39,343 bases of DNA from SUG2458 sp963651465 (GTDB taxonomy: Bacteria > Bacillota_I > Bacilli_A > RFN20 > CAG-826). Below are positions 1-8,068 of the stretch, one piece after another; positions within the stretch are counted from its first letter, which is position 1; each line of letters begins with the position of its first letter. Location: assembly GCA_963651465.1 (NCBI GenBank), contig CAVJPS010000011.1, forward strand, positions 1 to 39,343, in the 5' to 3' direction. A program made the position numbers and the translations under genes. The notes beneath the pieces are model-generated. The model was given only the letters and a program-made list of their open reading frames with translations. It was not told the DNA's origin and did no database searches.

Positions 1-648
1 ATAGATAAAGGCAAGAATACTTCATTTCGTTCAACATTTAAATCAGTATTTTCGTTTTTTAATAATAAAATTAACTGTATTGTACTTGTAACCATATAAT
101 TTGAACAATAATAAATGGTAATCAGTAATAACTATCTCATTAGAATTAGATGGTAAATTCCCTATTATTGTATAATTGTTATATTTATCTAAAAAAGATT
201 CATTAATGACACAATACCCTTTAATCTCTTTTTCAGAGATCCAACCTTTTTCATTTATGTTATCTATATATAGAGATTTATCAATTGTAAATATTTCGTC
301 TACACTACTATCTAATTTCTTCTCAATATCAGTTTTGTCATCTTCATTCATCAATACTATATCACTGCACACATTATCATCACTATTATGATAAGTAATT
401 TCTTTCTTAAAAAACATTATATCAATGTTATTTGATTTCATGCCTTCTAATATAGAATTGTCTTTATCAAAGAATAATGTTGATGTTCCAACATTTAAAG
501 CAGTAATAGTTAAAATAGATATAACTAGAGATACAATCATCTTAAGAGGATGTCTAAAGAAAAATTTCTTGATTAATCCGAAAAGACATTTTTTATTAAA
601 CTTTTTATTGCCACTTGTAATATTTTCATTAGATGCACATATACCTAA
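1..648 (-). pseudogene. FtsX/MacB-type ABC permease part, frameshifted and running off the left edge
   Basis: This is the permease half of an export-type ABC protein. A basic stretch (FFFRHPLKM) leads into a hydrophobic segment (IVSLVISILTITAL) near 540-500, followed by a soluble polar domain, as in FtsX/MacB-type permeases. The longest uninterrupted reading frame is 43-540. Two breaks are visible. At 55-60 a run of six T (A on the coding strand) puts a TGA in frame; with one fewer A the frame continues as NTDLNVERNEVFLPLS off the window edge. At 649-656 a run of eight T separates it from the ATPase; with one more A the ATPase would read straight into the permease (DYKKKLGICASNEN). I infer an ancestral single ATPase-permease polypeptide. 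Substrate unknown. Sequencing error in homopolymers is the main alternative to decay. Confidence 0.55.
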
Positions 649-1244
649 TTTTTTTTGTAATCAAATAATAAATTATGTTCTTTTATTTGCACAATACAAT
701 CTGCATATTTATTAGCACTTGTAATATCGTGACTAACTATTATAACGCATATATTTTCACTTACTCTCTTTAAAATATCATAAATAGCATCAGTAAGATT
801 AAAATCAATTGCACCTGTTGGTTCATCGCATAATAGATATTTTGGATGTTTTAATATTGCTCGTGAAATAGCTATTCTTTGCTTTTGTCCACCAGATACA
901 TTAACACCTCCTTGACCAAGGAATGTTTGATATCCTTCTGGGAAAGACATAATAAAGTCATGTGCACATGCTTTCTTACAAGCATTAATTACTTCTTCAT
1001 CCGTTGCGTTTTCGTTACCCCAACGTAAGTTATCAGCAATAGTACCAGAGAATAAAACGTTCTTTTGTAATACAACAGCAACGTTATCACGTAATGTTTT
1101 CAATAATGCGATTAAATGTTGAATTTCCTTGATAATCTTTTCTGTAATAATCATAGATCTCTTGTAATCCATCAATACTAATCCCAAAAAGTATATTTTG
1201 ATTTTGTAATTTTTCAACTGTATTCTTTGTAAGTAATAATCCAT
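645..1244 (-). pseudogene. Chimeric ABC ATPase reading frame (exporter segment fused to a MacB-type NBD C terminus)
   Basis: The open frame is a composite of three pieces. Its first ~46 residues are the radical SAM gene read out of frame and are not a real protein start. Residues ~47-123 are identical to residues of the ABC exporter encoded at 2541-4349, including the signature VSGGQKQR. The rest, from ISRAILKHP to the stop, is a different ABC ATPase with Walker B LLCDEPTGAID and a switch histidine (VSHD), typical of the LolD/MacB family. The Walker A half is missing, so the product cannot be a working ATPase. The right junction falls exactly inside the conserved signature motif. It lies next to the permease at 1-648 and was probably one gene with it. 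Confidence 0.6.
876..1104 (-). repeat. 229-bp perfect inverted copy of 3830-4058
   Basis: I aligned the reverse complement of 876-1104 with 3830-4058 base by base and saw no mismatch over 229 positions. Identity stops abruptly on both sides (875 versus 4059 and 1105 versus 3829). The copy codes for the exporter segment from LKTLRDN to GGQKQR. It sits between the truncated radical SAM gene and the truncated ABC ATPase gene. Confidence 0.9.
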
Positions 1245-1722
1245 TAGTCACAAATTGAACCACTATATCAATATTTGTCTTTTTTGACAATTTTTTAAAA
1301 TAGTTAGAATATTCGATTATTTCATTTAAATGTAATAAAGGTTCTCCTTTACCAGATAAGTCAATATAGATTTTTTTAACTTCAGGATAAGTTCTAATAA
1401 CATCGTTTAAAGTATCTAATGCTTTAGACCAATTAAAAGTAGTATTATCTTTATTATTATTAAAACAGTAGGCACATTTCATATTACAATTATTTGATAT
1501 ATTTAGTCCAATTGATAAAACTTTATAATTAATCTTAAAAGCTTCTTTTTTATCATTAATTGGTTCGTACAAACAATCATCATTAACATCTATAGAAAAA
1601 AGTGTGTTAATTCCTGAATAATAAATGTGTTTATTAAATAAAGAAATACAGTAGATTTTCCCCATTCTAAACTTATAGTCCCCCCCTCGTGAAATACCAT
1701 CATATAACAATAATGGTGTCAA
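1087..1722 (-). pseudogene. Truncated radical SAM (SPASM-type) peptide maturase
   Basis: The radical SAM cluster motif CNMKCAYC (CxxxCxxC) is followed by a GKGEPLLH segment and a FVTNGLLL strand, as in the TIM-barrel of peptide-modifying radical SAM enzymes, which often pair with an export ABC protein. The family usually has about 400-450 residues; here only ~205 remain. The frame ends a few codons after it enters the 229-bp exporter copy at 1104, so the C-terminal half and any SPASM domain are lost. The start is uncertain: TTG at 1722 is in frame, ATG at 1665 is in frame inside the conserved region, and ATG at 1703 would be in frame only if the seven-G tract (1680-1686) had eight. No precursor-peptide gene is visible between it and tetR. 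Confidence 0.6.
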
Positions 1723-1839
1723 TTTTTTATAATAACTAAATACACTAGTAATAAAGCCTTTACAAATATAGTCAAAATCTGTTTTTATATCGATTAATAA
1801 TTAATTTTTAAATTAAATTGAAAATGTATATAATAAATC

Positions 1840-1893
1840 ATTGACAACAATGTCAATAATTGTATAATAATGATACGTTGACAAAAGTGTCAA
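1840..1893. promoter_or_regulatory. tetR-exporter promoter with two TetR-type operators
   Basis: The -35 box TTGACA (1841-1846) and -10 box TATAAT (1863-1868) have a 16-bp spacer and face tetR. Two palindromes of form TTGACA-N4-TGTCAA lie at 1841-1856 and 1878-1893. The first contains the -35 box, and the second lies just downstream of the -10 near the likely transcript start. Because the palindrome places TTGACA on both strands, a minus-strand promoter toward the radical SAM remnant is also possible (TTGACA at 1856-1851). I infer autorepression by the adjacent TetR protein. Confidence 0.8.
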
Positions 1894-1916
1894 TGATTTA
1901 GAGGTGATGTAAACAA

Positions 1917-2531
1917 ATGGCAAAAGATGTACTTATTAATGAGCAAATGAAAGAAGAACGTATTAAACAAATACGTGATGTATCATTAAAGCTATTTGCA
2001 CTAAAAGGTTTTGATAATGTAAAAATGAACGATATTGCTAAAACAGTAGGTTGTTCTCATGGTTTACTTTATCATTACTACGAATCAAAAGATGCCATAT
2101 TCCATGATTTAATTGAACATCATAAAAATGAAGTTGGAAGATTCAATTTATTTATTCACGATAAAGATTTAACAGCTAAAGAACAGTTAATTCATTTTTG
2201 TGATCAAGTTGCACATCTTTTAATGGAAAATGAAGAACAATTTTATTACTTTGTTATGTTTACGACTTTTGAATATCAAAAAACATTGCCACCACCACCA
2301 CATGTTTTCAAAGATTCTAATAAACATTTTTCATTTAAAGAATGTTTAAAACAAATCTTAGAAGAAGGCCAAAAAGAAGGTAGTGTTATTGACGAAGACG
2401 CTAAAGGATTAGCCGATTATTTATATGCCACAATCCGAGGTCTTATCTATTTAAGAATATATAGTTATCACGATAGTTATACGTTTGATAATTCTAATAT
2501 TCTTAAACGTGTAATATTAAAGAATGTATAG
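1917..2531 (+). CDS. TetR/AcrR-family transcriptional regulator
   Basis: A 204-residue protein with an N-terminal TetR DNA-binding domain (~residues 14-62): FALKGFDNVKMNDIAKTVG, then CSHGLLYHYYESKDAIFHDL, the usual recognition helix and YYxxKD turn. The C-terminal ~140 residues are the variable ligand-binding/dimerisation part. ATG at 1917 follows a GAGGTGAT ribosome site. The exporter gene starts 9 bp after its stop, so all three genes probably form one operon. The two palindromic operators over its own promoter suggest that it represses the operon until a ligand, perhaps an exporter substrate, binds. The ligand cannot be read from the sequence. Confidence 0.9.
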   Translation: MAKDVLINEQMKEERIKQIRDVSLKLFALKGFDNVKMNDIAKTVGCSHGLLYHYYESKDAIFHDLIEHHKNEVGRFNLFIHDKDLTAKEQLIHFCDQVAHLLMENEEQFYYFVMFTTFEYQKTLPPPPHVFKDSNKHFSFKECLKQILEEGQKEGSVIDEDAKGLADYLYATIRGLIYLRIYSYHDSYTFDNSNILKRVILKNV

Positions 2532-2540
2532 GAGGTTACT

Positions 2541-4349
2541 ATGAAAGAAAATATAAAAAAGAAAAAGAAAAAAGGAATTCATAATTTTATGCACTTATTG
2601 AAATATGTAGGTGAATATAAAAAATATGCAATTCTAACTCCAATTATTGTTTTACTTGAATCCGCTATTGACGTTATTATTCCTTATGTTATGAGTCGTT
2701 TAATTAACTATGGTATCACAGGTATAGTAGACGATACTGGTGTTTTAGTTACTGAACCAACATTTAAAGCTTGTCTACTTTACGGAGGAATAATGATTGC
2801 ACTTGCAATTGTATCTACTCTATTTGGTTATGTAGGTGCAATATTTGCAGTTAAAGCTTCTCAAGGTTTTGCAAGAAATTTGCGTCAAGCTCAATTTGAG
2901 GCTGTCCAACGTTATTCATTCTCAAATATTGATAAATATCAAACTTCATCACTTATTACAAGAATGACAACAGATGTTACTAATACAGCTCAAGCATTCC
3001 AAATGACAATTCGTATGATGGCTCGTGCACCATCCATTTTGATAATGGGTATAATTATGTCATTAATTATTAATAAAGAATTAGCTCTTATTTTTATTAT
3101 AATGAGTCCATTCTTATTATTATTATTGTTGTTTATAATGGTATTTGCATTCCCAACATTTAAAAAGATGTTACATAAATTTGACGATATGAACCGTGAC
3201 GTTCAAGAAAACTTAATTAGTATTCGTGTCGTTAAATCATTTGTTCGTGAAGATCATGAAATTGAAAAATTCCACCAAGAATCTCGTGATGTTCGTAAAT
3301 TACAAATTAAGGCTGAAAAAATCTTAATTTTAAACGGACCTATTATGAACTTCTGTGTTTATAGCTCAATGATTCTTGTCTGTTTTATCGGTGGTACACA
3401 AATTATAAATGGCGTCGGTGGTATGAAAGTTGGTGAATTAAGTTCATTTATTTCATATACTACTCAAATTTTAAGTGCACTTATGATGATTTCAATGTTC
3501 GTTGTCCAATTTGTTATGGCTGCAGCTTCAATGACACGTATTAACGAAGTCATTGAAGAAAAACCTGAAATTGTTGATAATCCTGATACAGAAGATATTC
3601 CTTTAAAAGATGGTTCAATTGAATTTAAAGATGTTAACTTCTCTTACTATAAAGACTTAAATAACTGTGTATTAAACAACGTTAATTTAAATATTAAATC
3701 TGGTGAAACAATTGGTATTATTGGTGCAACAGGTTCTAGTAAATCAACAATTGTTAATTTAATTCCACGTTTATACGATGTTACAAGTGGTGAATTAATT
3801 GTTGGTGGAAACAACGTTAAAGATTATAAATTGAAAACATTACGTGATAACGTTGCTGTTGTATTACAAAAGAACGTTTTATTCTCTGGTACTATTGCTG
3901 ATAACTTACGTTGGGGTAACGAAAACGCAACGGATGAAGAAGTAATTAATGCTTGTAAGAAAGCATGTGCACATGACTTTATTATGTCTTTCCCAGAAGG
4001 ATATCAAACATTCCTTGGTCAAGGAGGTGTTAATGTATCTGGTGGACAAAAGCAAAGATTATGTATTGCTCGTGCCTTATTAAAGAGTCCTAAAATTTTA
4101 ATTCTTGACGATTCAACTTCTGCTGTTGATACTGCAACTGATGCTTCAATTCGTAAAGAATTTAAAGAAAGTATTCCTAACGTAACTAAACTTATTATTG
4201 CTCAACGTATTACATCTATTAAAGATGCTGATCGTGTTATTGTTCTTGAAAATGGTAATATTGATGCTTTTGATACGCCTGATAACTTATTAAAAACAAA
4301 TACTATTTATCAAGAAATTTACAATTCTCAAATGAAAGGAGTTGAATAA
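2541..4349 (+). CDS. Heterodimeric ABC exporter, subunit with degenerate ATPase site
   Basis: A 602-residue half-transporter: a six-helix exporter domain (~residues 25-330), then a nucleotide-binding domain. The Walker A is GATGSSKST (~393-401), the signature VSGGQKQR (~499-506), and the Walker B ILILDD (~519-524) has Asp where the catalytic Glu is expected. The switch reads AQR, with Gln instead of His (~554). These substitutions are those known for the degenerate subunit of heterodimeric exporters of the BmrC/TM287 class, used for drugs or other hydrophobic molecules. It works with the next gene, which starts 1 bp after its stop. ATG at 2541 follows an AGGAGGT site. Part of the gene (3830-4058) is duplicated in inverted orientation at 876-1104. 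Substrate unknown. Confidence 0.9.
   Translation: MKENIKKKKKKGIHNFMHLLKYVGEYKKYAILTPIIVLLESAIDVIIPYVMSRLINYGITGIVDDTGVLVTEPTFKACLLYGGIMIALAIVSTLFGYVGAIFAVKASQGFARNLRQAQFEAVQRYSFSNIDKYQTSSLITRMTTDVTNTAQAFQMTIRMMARAPSILIMGIIMSLIINKELALIFIIMSPFLLLLLLFIMVFAFPTFKKMLHKFDDMNRDVQENLISIRVVKSFVREDHEIEKFHQESRDVRKLQIKAEKILILNGPIMNFCVYSSMILVCFIGGTQIINGVGGMKVGELSSFISYTTQILSALMMISMFVVQFVMAAASMTRINEVIEEKPEIVDNPDTEDIPLKDGSIEFKDVNFSYYKDLNNCVLNNVNLNIKSGETIGIIGATGSSKSTIVNLIPRLYDVTSGELIVGGNNVKDYKLKTLRDNVAVVLQKNVLFSGTIADNLRWGNENATDEEVINACKKACAHDFIMSFPEGYQTFLGQGGVNVSGGQKQRLCIARALLKSPKILILDDSTSAVDTATDASIRKEFKESIPNVTKLIIAQRITSIKDADRVIVLENGNIDAFDTPDNLLKTNTIYQEIYNSQMKGVE
3830..4058 (+). repeat. Source copy of the 229-bp inverted repeat
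   Basis: This in-gene segment of the exporter spans from just upstream of the Q-loop to the signature motif, and is identical to the reverse complement of 876-1104. Here the reading frame is intact on both sides, so this is the likely parental copy. The two copies are ~2.7 kb apart. Confidence 0.88.
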
Positions 4350-4350
4350 T

Positions 4351-6297
4351 ATGCCACCAAAGATGAAAAACAAATTTTCAAAACCTCAAAATATTAAGAA
4401 AACTCTGAAACATTTATTTAAATATTTAAAAAGTTATATTCCTCATTTAATCATTGTATTTATTTGTATTATTCTTGCTTCTGTATTCCAAGCACTTGCA
4501 ACTAGTTCATTAAAAAATATTATTGACTTAGGTATTACTCCTTATATTCATTTAGGAGGCGCTTCCTTGTCATTTGATTACTTATTTAACTCAGTATTAG
4601 GTAAATACATCCTACAAATGGCTTTATTCTACCTTATTGTACTTGTTTCTGCATATACTAACTCTCGTTTAATGATATATGTTTCAACAGGTGTTATGAA
4701 AAAAGTTCGTGATGATTTATTTGTCCACTTAGAGTCATTAAAAGTTCAATATTTTGATACACATACACATGGTGAAATAATGTCTCGTTTTACAAACGAT
4801 ACTGATGCATTACGTGAAATGTTATCACAAGGTATTCCTCAATTTATTAGTGGCTTTTGTCAAATCGTTGCATACTTTGTCTTAATGATTACTTACTCAT
4901 TACCTTTAACAGTAATAGTTATTGTTGCCCTATTTGGCTTCTTTGCTATTATTAAAAAGGTTGTTGGCAAGTCTCGCAATTTCTTCCTTGCTTCTCAAAA
5001 AACATTAGGTGAAGCTAATGGTTACATTGAAGAAATGATGGAAGGTTCTAAAGTTGTTAAAGTCTTTACACATGAAGAAAAAGTTATTAATGGTTTTACT
5101 GATATTAATGAAAGATTAAGAGTTGCTACTACTAACGCTAACCAAGCTGGTATGATTTTATATCCAATTATGGGTAACTTATCATATGTATTATATGCAA
5201 TTGTTGGTGTTGCTGGTGGTGCTATGATTCTTCTTAATAAAACTTATAGTTTTGAGAACCCATTTGTTGTATGGATTTTAGGTATGACAGCTGGTACTCT
5301 TGTCTCATTCTTAACATCCATTCGTAGCTTTACAATGCCAATTACAAATATGTCACAACAAATAAATGGTATCTTCACTGCTCTTGCTGGATCTGAACGT
5401 ATCTTTAATGTTATGGAAGTTGAACCTGAAGAAGACAATGGTTACGTTAAACTTGTTAACGCACAAATTGATAAAAAAGGTCATATAACAGAATGTGAAG
5501 AAAGAACTGGTATTTGGGCTTGGAAACATACCCACGGAAACGGAACTATTACATATACTCAATTAAAAGGTGATGTAAGATTTGAAGATGTTGTCTTTGG
5601 ATATGTTCCAGGAAAGATAGTTTTAAATAAAATTAGTTTATATGCTAAACCAGGACAAAAAATTGCATTAGTTGGTTCAACTGGTGCTGGTAAAACAACT
5701 ATTACTAACTTATTAAATCGTTTTTACGACATTAATTCTGGTAAATTACGTTATGACGGTATCAACATTAACAAAATTAAAAAGGATGATCTCCGTCGTT
5801 CATTAGGTATTGTTTTACAAGATACAAACTTATTTACTGGTACAATTATGGATAATATACGCTATGGTAAATTAGATGCAACTGATGAGGAATGTATAGC
5901 TGCAGCAAAACTTGCTAATGCTGATTCATTTATTACTCACTTACCAGATGGATACAATACTATGCTTACTGGTAATGGTGCTAATTTATCACAAGGTCAA
6001 CGTCAATTATTAAATATTGCTCGTGCTGCTGTTGCTAATCCTCCAGTATTAATCTTAGATGAAGCTACTTCATCAATTGATACTCGTACTGAAGCTATTA
6101 TTTCCAAAGGTATGGATCAATTAATGGAAGGTCGTACTGTATTCGTAATTGCTCACCGTTTATCAACAATTAGAAACGCTGATGCTATTATGGTCCTTGA
6201 ACATGGTGAAATTATTGAACGTGGTGACCACGAAGATTTAATAAAACAAAAAGGTCGTTATTACCAACTTTATACTGGTAAAGCTGAACTTGATTAA
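4351..6297 (+). CDS. Heterodimeric ABC exporter, subunit with catalytic ATPase site
   Basis: A 648-residue partner of the preceding subunit. The exporter transmembrane domain is followed by a ~40-residue insertion rich in charged and aromatic residues (around NGYVKLVNAQ to WAWKHTHGNG), then the ATPase domain. Walker A is GSTGAGKTT (~441), Walker B LILDEATS has the catalytic Glu (~567), and the switch AHR is normal (~600), but the signature is LSQGQRQ (~545) instead of LSGGQ. This is the complementary asymmetry expected for TM288/BmrD-type subunits: its signature serves the degenerate site of the partner. I chose ATG at 4351, which sits 9-10 bp after AAAGGAG, over an in-frame TTG at 4342 overlapping the previous gene. 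A strong terminator follows. Confidence 0.9.
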   Translation: MPPKMKNKFSKPQNIKKTLKHLFKYLKSYIPHLIIVFICIILASVFQALATSSLKNIIDLGITPYIHLGGASLSFDYLFNSVLGKYILQMALFYLIVLVSAYTNSRLMIYVSTGVMKKVRDDLFVHLESLKVQYFDTHTHGEIMSRFTNDTDALREMLSQGIPQFISGFCQIVAYFVLMITYSLPLTVIVIVALFGFFAIIKKVVGKSRNFFLASQKTLGEANGYIEEMMEGSKVVKVFTHEEKVINGFTDINERLRVATTNANQAGMILYPIMGNLSYVLYAIVGVAGGAMILLNKTYSFENPFVVWILGMTAGTLVSFLTSIRSFTMPITNMSQQINGIFTALAGSERIFNVMEVEPEEDNGYVKLVNAQIDKKGHITECEERTGIWAWKHTHGNGTITYTQLKGDVRFEDVVFGYVPGKIVLNKISLYAKPGQKIALVGSTGAGKTTITNLLNRFYDINSGKLRYDGININKIKKDDLRRSLGIVLQDTNLFTGTIMDNIRYGKLDATDEECIAAAKLANADSFITHLPDGYNTMLTGNGANLSQGQRQLLNIARAAVANPPVLILDEATSSIDTRTEAIISKGMDQLMEGRTVFVIAHRLSTIRNADAIMVLEHGEIIERGDHEDLIKQKGRYYQLYTGKAELD

Positions 6298-6304
6298 AAC
6301 TAAT

Positions 6305-6332
6305 AAAGGGATGATGACATCCCTTTTTCTTT
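6305..6332 (+). terminator. Rho-independent terminator of the exporter operon
   Basis: A 9-bp stem (AAAGGGATG with CATCCCTTT), a four-base loop (ATGA) and a T-rich tail, starting 7 bp after the exporter stop codon. Confidence 0.9.
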
Positions 6333-6499
6333 TAATAATTTTATCAAATATACATACTTTTAGATTGAAAATATTTTTCATTAAAGTTAAAACTTCAAAT
6401 CTATAAAAATAACTTAAATATAATAAATTATATTTAAAAAGTTAAAATTTCGAGTCAGTCGAATTTAATAGGATAAAATAAATAAAAAAGTCTTATTTT

Positions 6500-6551
6500 T
6501 TGCTAAAAATCTCGAATTTAATATTTACTAATTAAGTTGTAAGCGCTAACA
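6500..6551 (+). promoter_or_regulatory. cre (CcpA) site and tentative promoter of the nuclease gene
   Basis: TGTAAGCGCTAACA at 6538-6551 fits the catabolite-responsive element consensus TGWAANCGNTNWCA at every position. A weak promoter candidate, TTGCTA (6500-6505) and TATTTA (6522-6527) with 16 bp between, would put the transcript start just before or on the cre, which is a repressing position. The rest of 6333-6537 is AT-rich; it holds an imperfect hairpin near 6446-6466 and a 12-bp direct repeat (TCGAATTTAATA), with no gene visible. Confidence 0.65.
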
Positions 6552-6600
6552 TAGAAGCAACATAGCACAGTGTATGCTAAAATCATAAAAGGAGGAAATT

Positions 6601-7974
6601 ATGAAAAAGTTACACTTTAGTGGTACTGTCTTGGCTTTAGCTTCTTTGATGACATTTGGTTCTATAATGCACACACCTTTAGAACAAAACCAATTGCCAG
6701 TGAGGGAAAAAGAAGCAGTCTCAAGTTCATACTACGAATCATGTAGAGGTCTTAAAGGTTCAGCTTTATTATCTGCTCTACAAACACTCACAACAAACAA
6801 ACACACAACATCAGTTACTTACACAGGTTTAAGAAACTACTATCTAAAAACAGATGTAGATCCTAAAAACTCTAGTAAAGTTTTACTTTATTACACAGGT
6901 AACTCATTATCATTCTCAGGTACATTTGGTTCATCACATGGAACAGTCAACCGTGAACACGTTTGGTGCCAATCTTATTTAGGCAACTACAAACAAACAG
7001 GTCCAGGTTCAGATTTATTTAATGTTCACCCAATCGAATCAACTCTTAATTCTACACGTAATAACCGTTATTTCGATGAATGTGATGGTGGATCATATGC
7101 TAAAGAATATTCTTCTTCAAGTGCTTATACTACAACAGGATGTTTATATACATCAGTAGCATTCGAACCTGAAGACGATTACAAAGGCGATGCTGCTAGA
7201 TCATTATTCTATGTTGCTACACGTTATGCATCATATGGATATAAATTAGGTGAAACACCTAGCGCATCAGGCTTAACATTTGGTAAACTTTCAGTTTTAT
7301 TAAAATGGAATAAACAACACGCTCCTACTGCACACGAAACTGCACGTAATGAAGCAACAGAAGATATTCAAGGTAACCGTAACCCATTTATTGATCACCC
7401 AGAATTCGCAACAATGATTTGGGATTCAACTTATTCAGGTTCAGGTGCTTTAAATGATACTACTGGAACAAGTACAAGTGGTTCTTCATCTTCTAGCGGT
7501 AGTTCTTCATCAAGCGGTAGTTCTTCATCAAGCAGTAGTTCATCTTCAAGTAGTTCTTCATCAAGTACAACTACTTCATCAACATATACAATTGATAGTT
7601 CAGCATTAGGACTTAAAACAGGTTCATATTCTAGCAACAATGGCTCACATACAGCTAGTGGTATTACTTATAAAACATCATACGTATTAAAGAATTCTTC
7701 ATACGGTATGCAATTTAAGAAATCATCTGGCACTCTTTATAATTCAACTGCATTCGGTAGTAAAATTACAAAATTAGTTGTCAAGATGGGCAAATCTTAT
7801 AGTGGTACTTTATCAGTATATGGTGCATCATCTGCTGGTGGAACAACTAAGTCATTTACAGTTAGTAAATCAGGTACAACTTATACATACACATTCAGTG
7901 GATCATATAAGTATTTCAAGATTGCTAGCCCAAGTGCAACAATGTATATATCTTCTATTACAGTAACTCTTTAA
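6601..7974 (+). CDS. Secreted endonuclease I-family nuclease with Ser-rich linker and C-terminal beta domain
   Basis: A 457-residue exported protein. Residues 1-~22 are a signal peptide (KK, then a hydrophobic stretch). Residues ~40-280 form an endonuclease I (EndA/NucM-type) domain: the metal-binding HNH-like core is NREHVWCQS (~116-124), followed by FNVHPIESTLNSTRNNRYF (~138-156), which carries the family's conserved His and Asn residues. Residues ~290-326 are an almost pure Ser/Gly/Thr linker, and the last ~125 residues look like an all-beta domain that could bind a cell-surface or nucleic-acid ligand. The protein probably degrades extracellular DNA or RNA for nutrition. The start follows AAAGGAGG. 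The cre site 50 bp upstream suggests carbon-source control. Confidence 0.85.
   Translation: MKKLHFSGTVLALASLMTFGSIMHTPLEQNQLPVREKEAVSSSYYESCRGLKGSALLSALQTLTTNKHTTSVTYTGLRNYYLKTDVDPKNSSKVLLYYTGNSLSFSGTFGSSHGTVNREHVWCQSYLGNYKQTGPGSDLFNVHPIESTLNSTRNNRYFDECDGGSYAKEYSSSSAYTTTGCLYTSVAFEPEDDYKGDAARSLFYVATRYASYGYKLGETPSASGLTFGKLSVLLKWNKQHAPTAHETARNEATEDIQGNRNPFIDHPEFATMIWDSTYSGSGALNDTTGTSTSGSSSSSGSSSSSGSSSSSSSSSSSSSSSSTTTSSTYTIDSSALGLKTGSYSSNNGSHTASGITYKTSYVLKNSSYGMQFKKSSGTLYNSTAFGSKITKLVVKMGKSYSGTLSVYGASSAGGTTKSFTVSKSGTTYTYTFSGSYKYFKIASPSATMYISSITVTL
7498..7533 (+). repeat. Tandem 18-bp repeats coding the Ser-rich linker
   Basis: The unit GGTAGTTCTTCATCAAGC occurs twice head to tail (7498-7515 and 7516-7533), followed by degenerate Ser-codon units to about 7566. 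The array codes a GSSSSS-type linker and could vary in length between strains. Confidence 0.8.
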
Positions 7975-7996
7975 TAGAAATAATATGAATTTACTC

Positions 7997-8034
7997 AAAT
8001 ATAGACGCATCCCTTACGCGTCTATATTTTTTTT
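7997..8034 (+). terminator. Terminator of the nuclease gene
   Basis: A perfect 12-bp stem (AAATATAGACGC with its complement at 8018-8029), a nine-base loop and a run of T to 8034, beginning 22 bp after the nuclease stop. Confidence 0.9.
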
Positions 8035-8037
8035 ACT

Positions 8038-8063
8038 AAAAAAAGGAGATTTATATCTCCTTT
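8038..8063 (-). terminator. Terminator of the kinase-phosphodiesterase operon
   Basis: A 9-bp stem (8042-8050 with 8055-8063), a four-base loop and a T run on the minus strand (complement of A at 8044-8038). It faces the nuclease terminator, so the two convergent units have separate stops. Confidence 0.88.
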
Positions 8064-8068
8064 GTTTT

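Noticed and set aside
1590..1703. A 37-codon frame from ATG 1703 as a possible modified-peptide precursor near the radical SAM gene
   Set aside because: It overlaps the radical SAM gene in another frame, has no ribosome site or leader-core features, and is better explained as the frame produced by the G tract.
4342..4350. TTG start for the second exporter subunit
   Set aside because: It overlaps the preceding gene's end; ATG at 4351 has correct spacing from AAAGGAG.
7431..7640. Acidic Leu/Glu-rich frame antisense to the nuclease linker
   Set aside because: It is the reverse reading of Ser-codon repeats.
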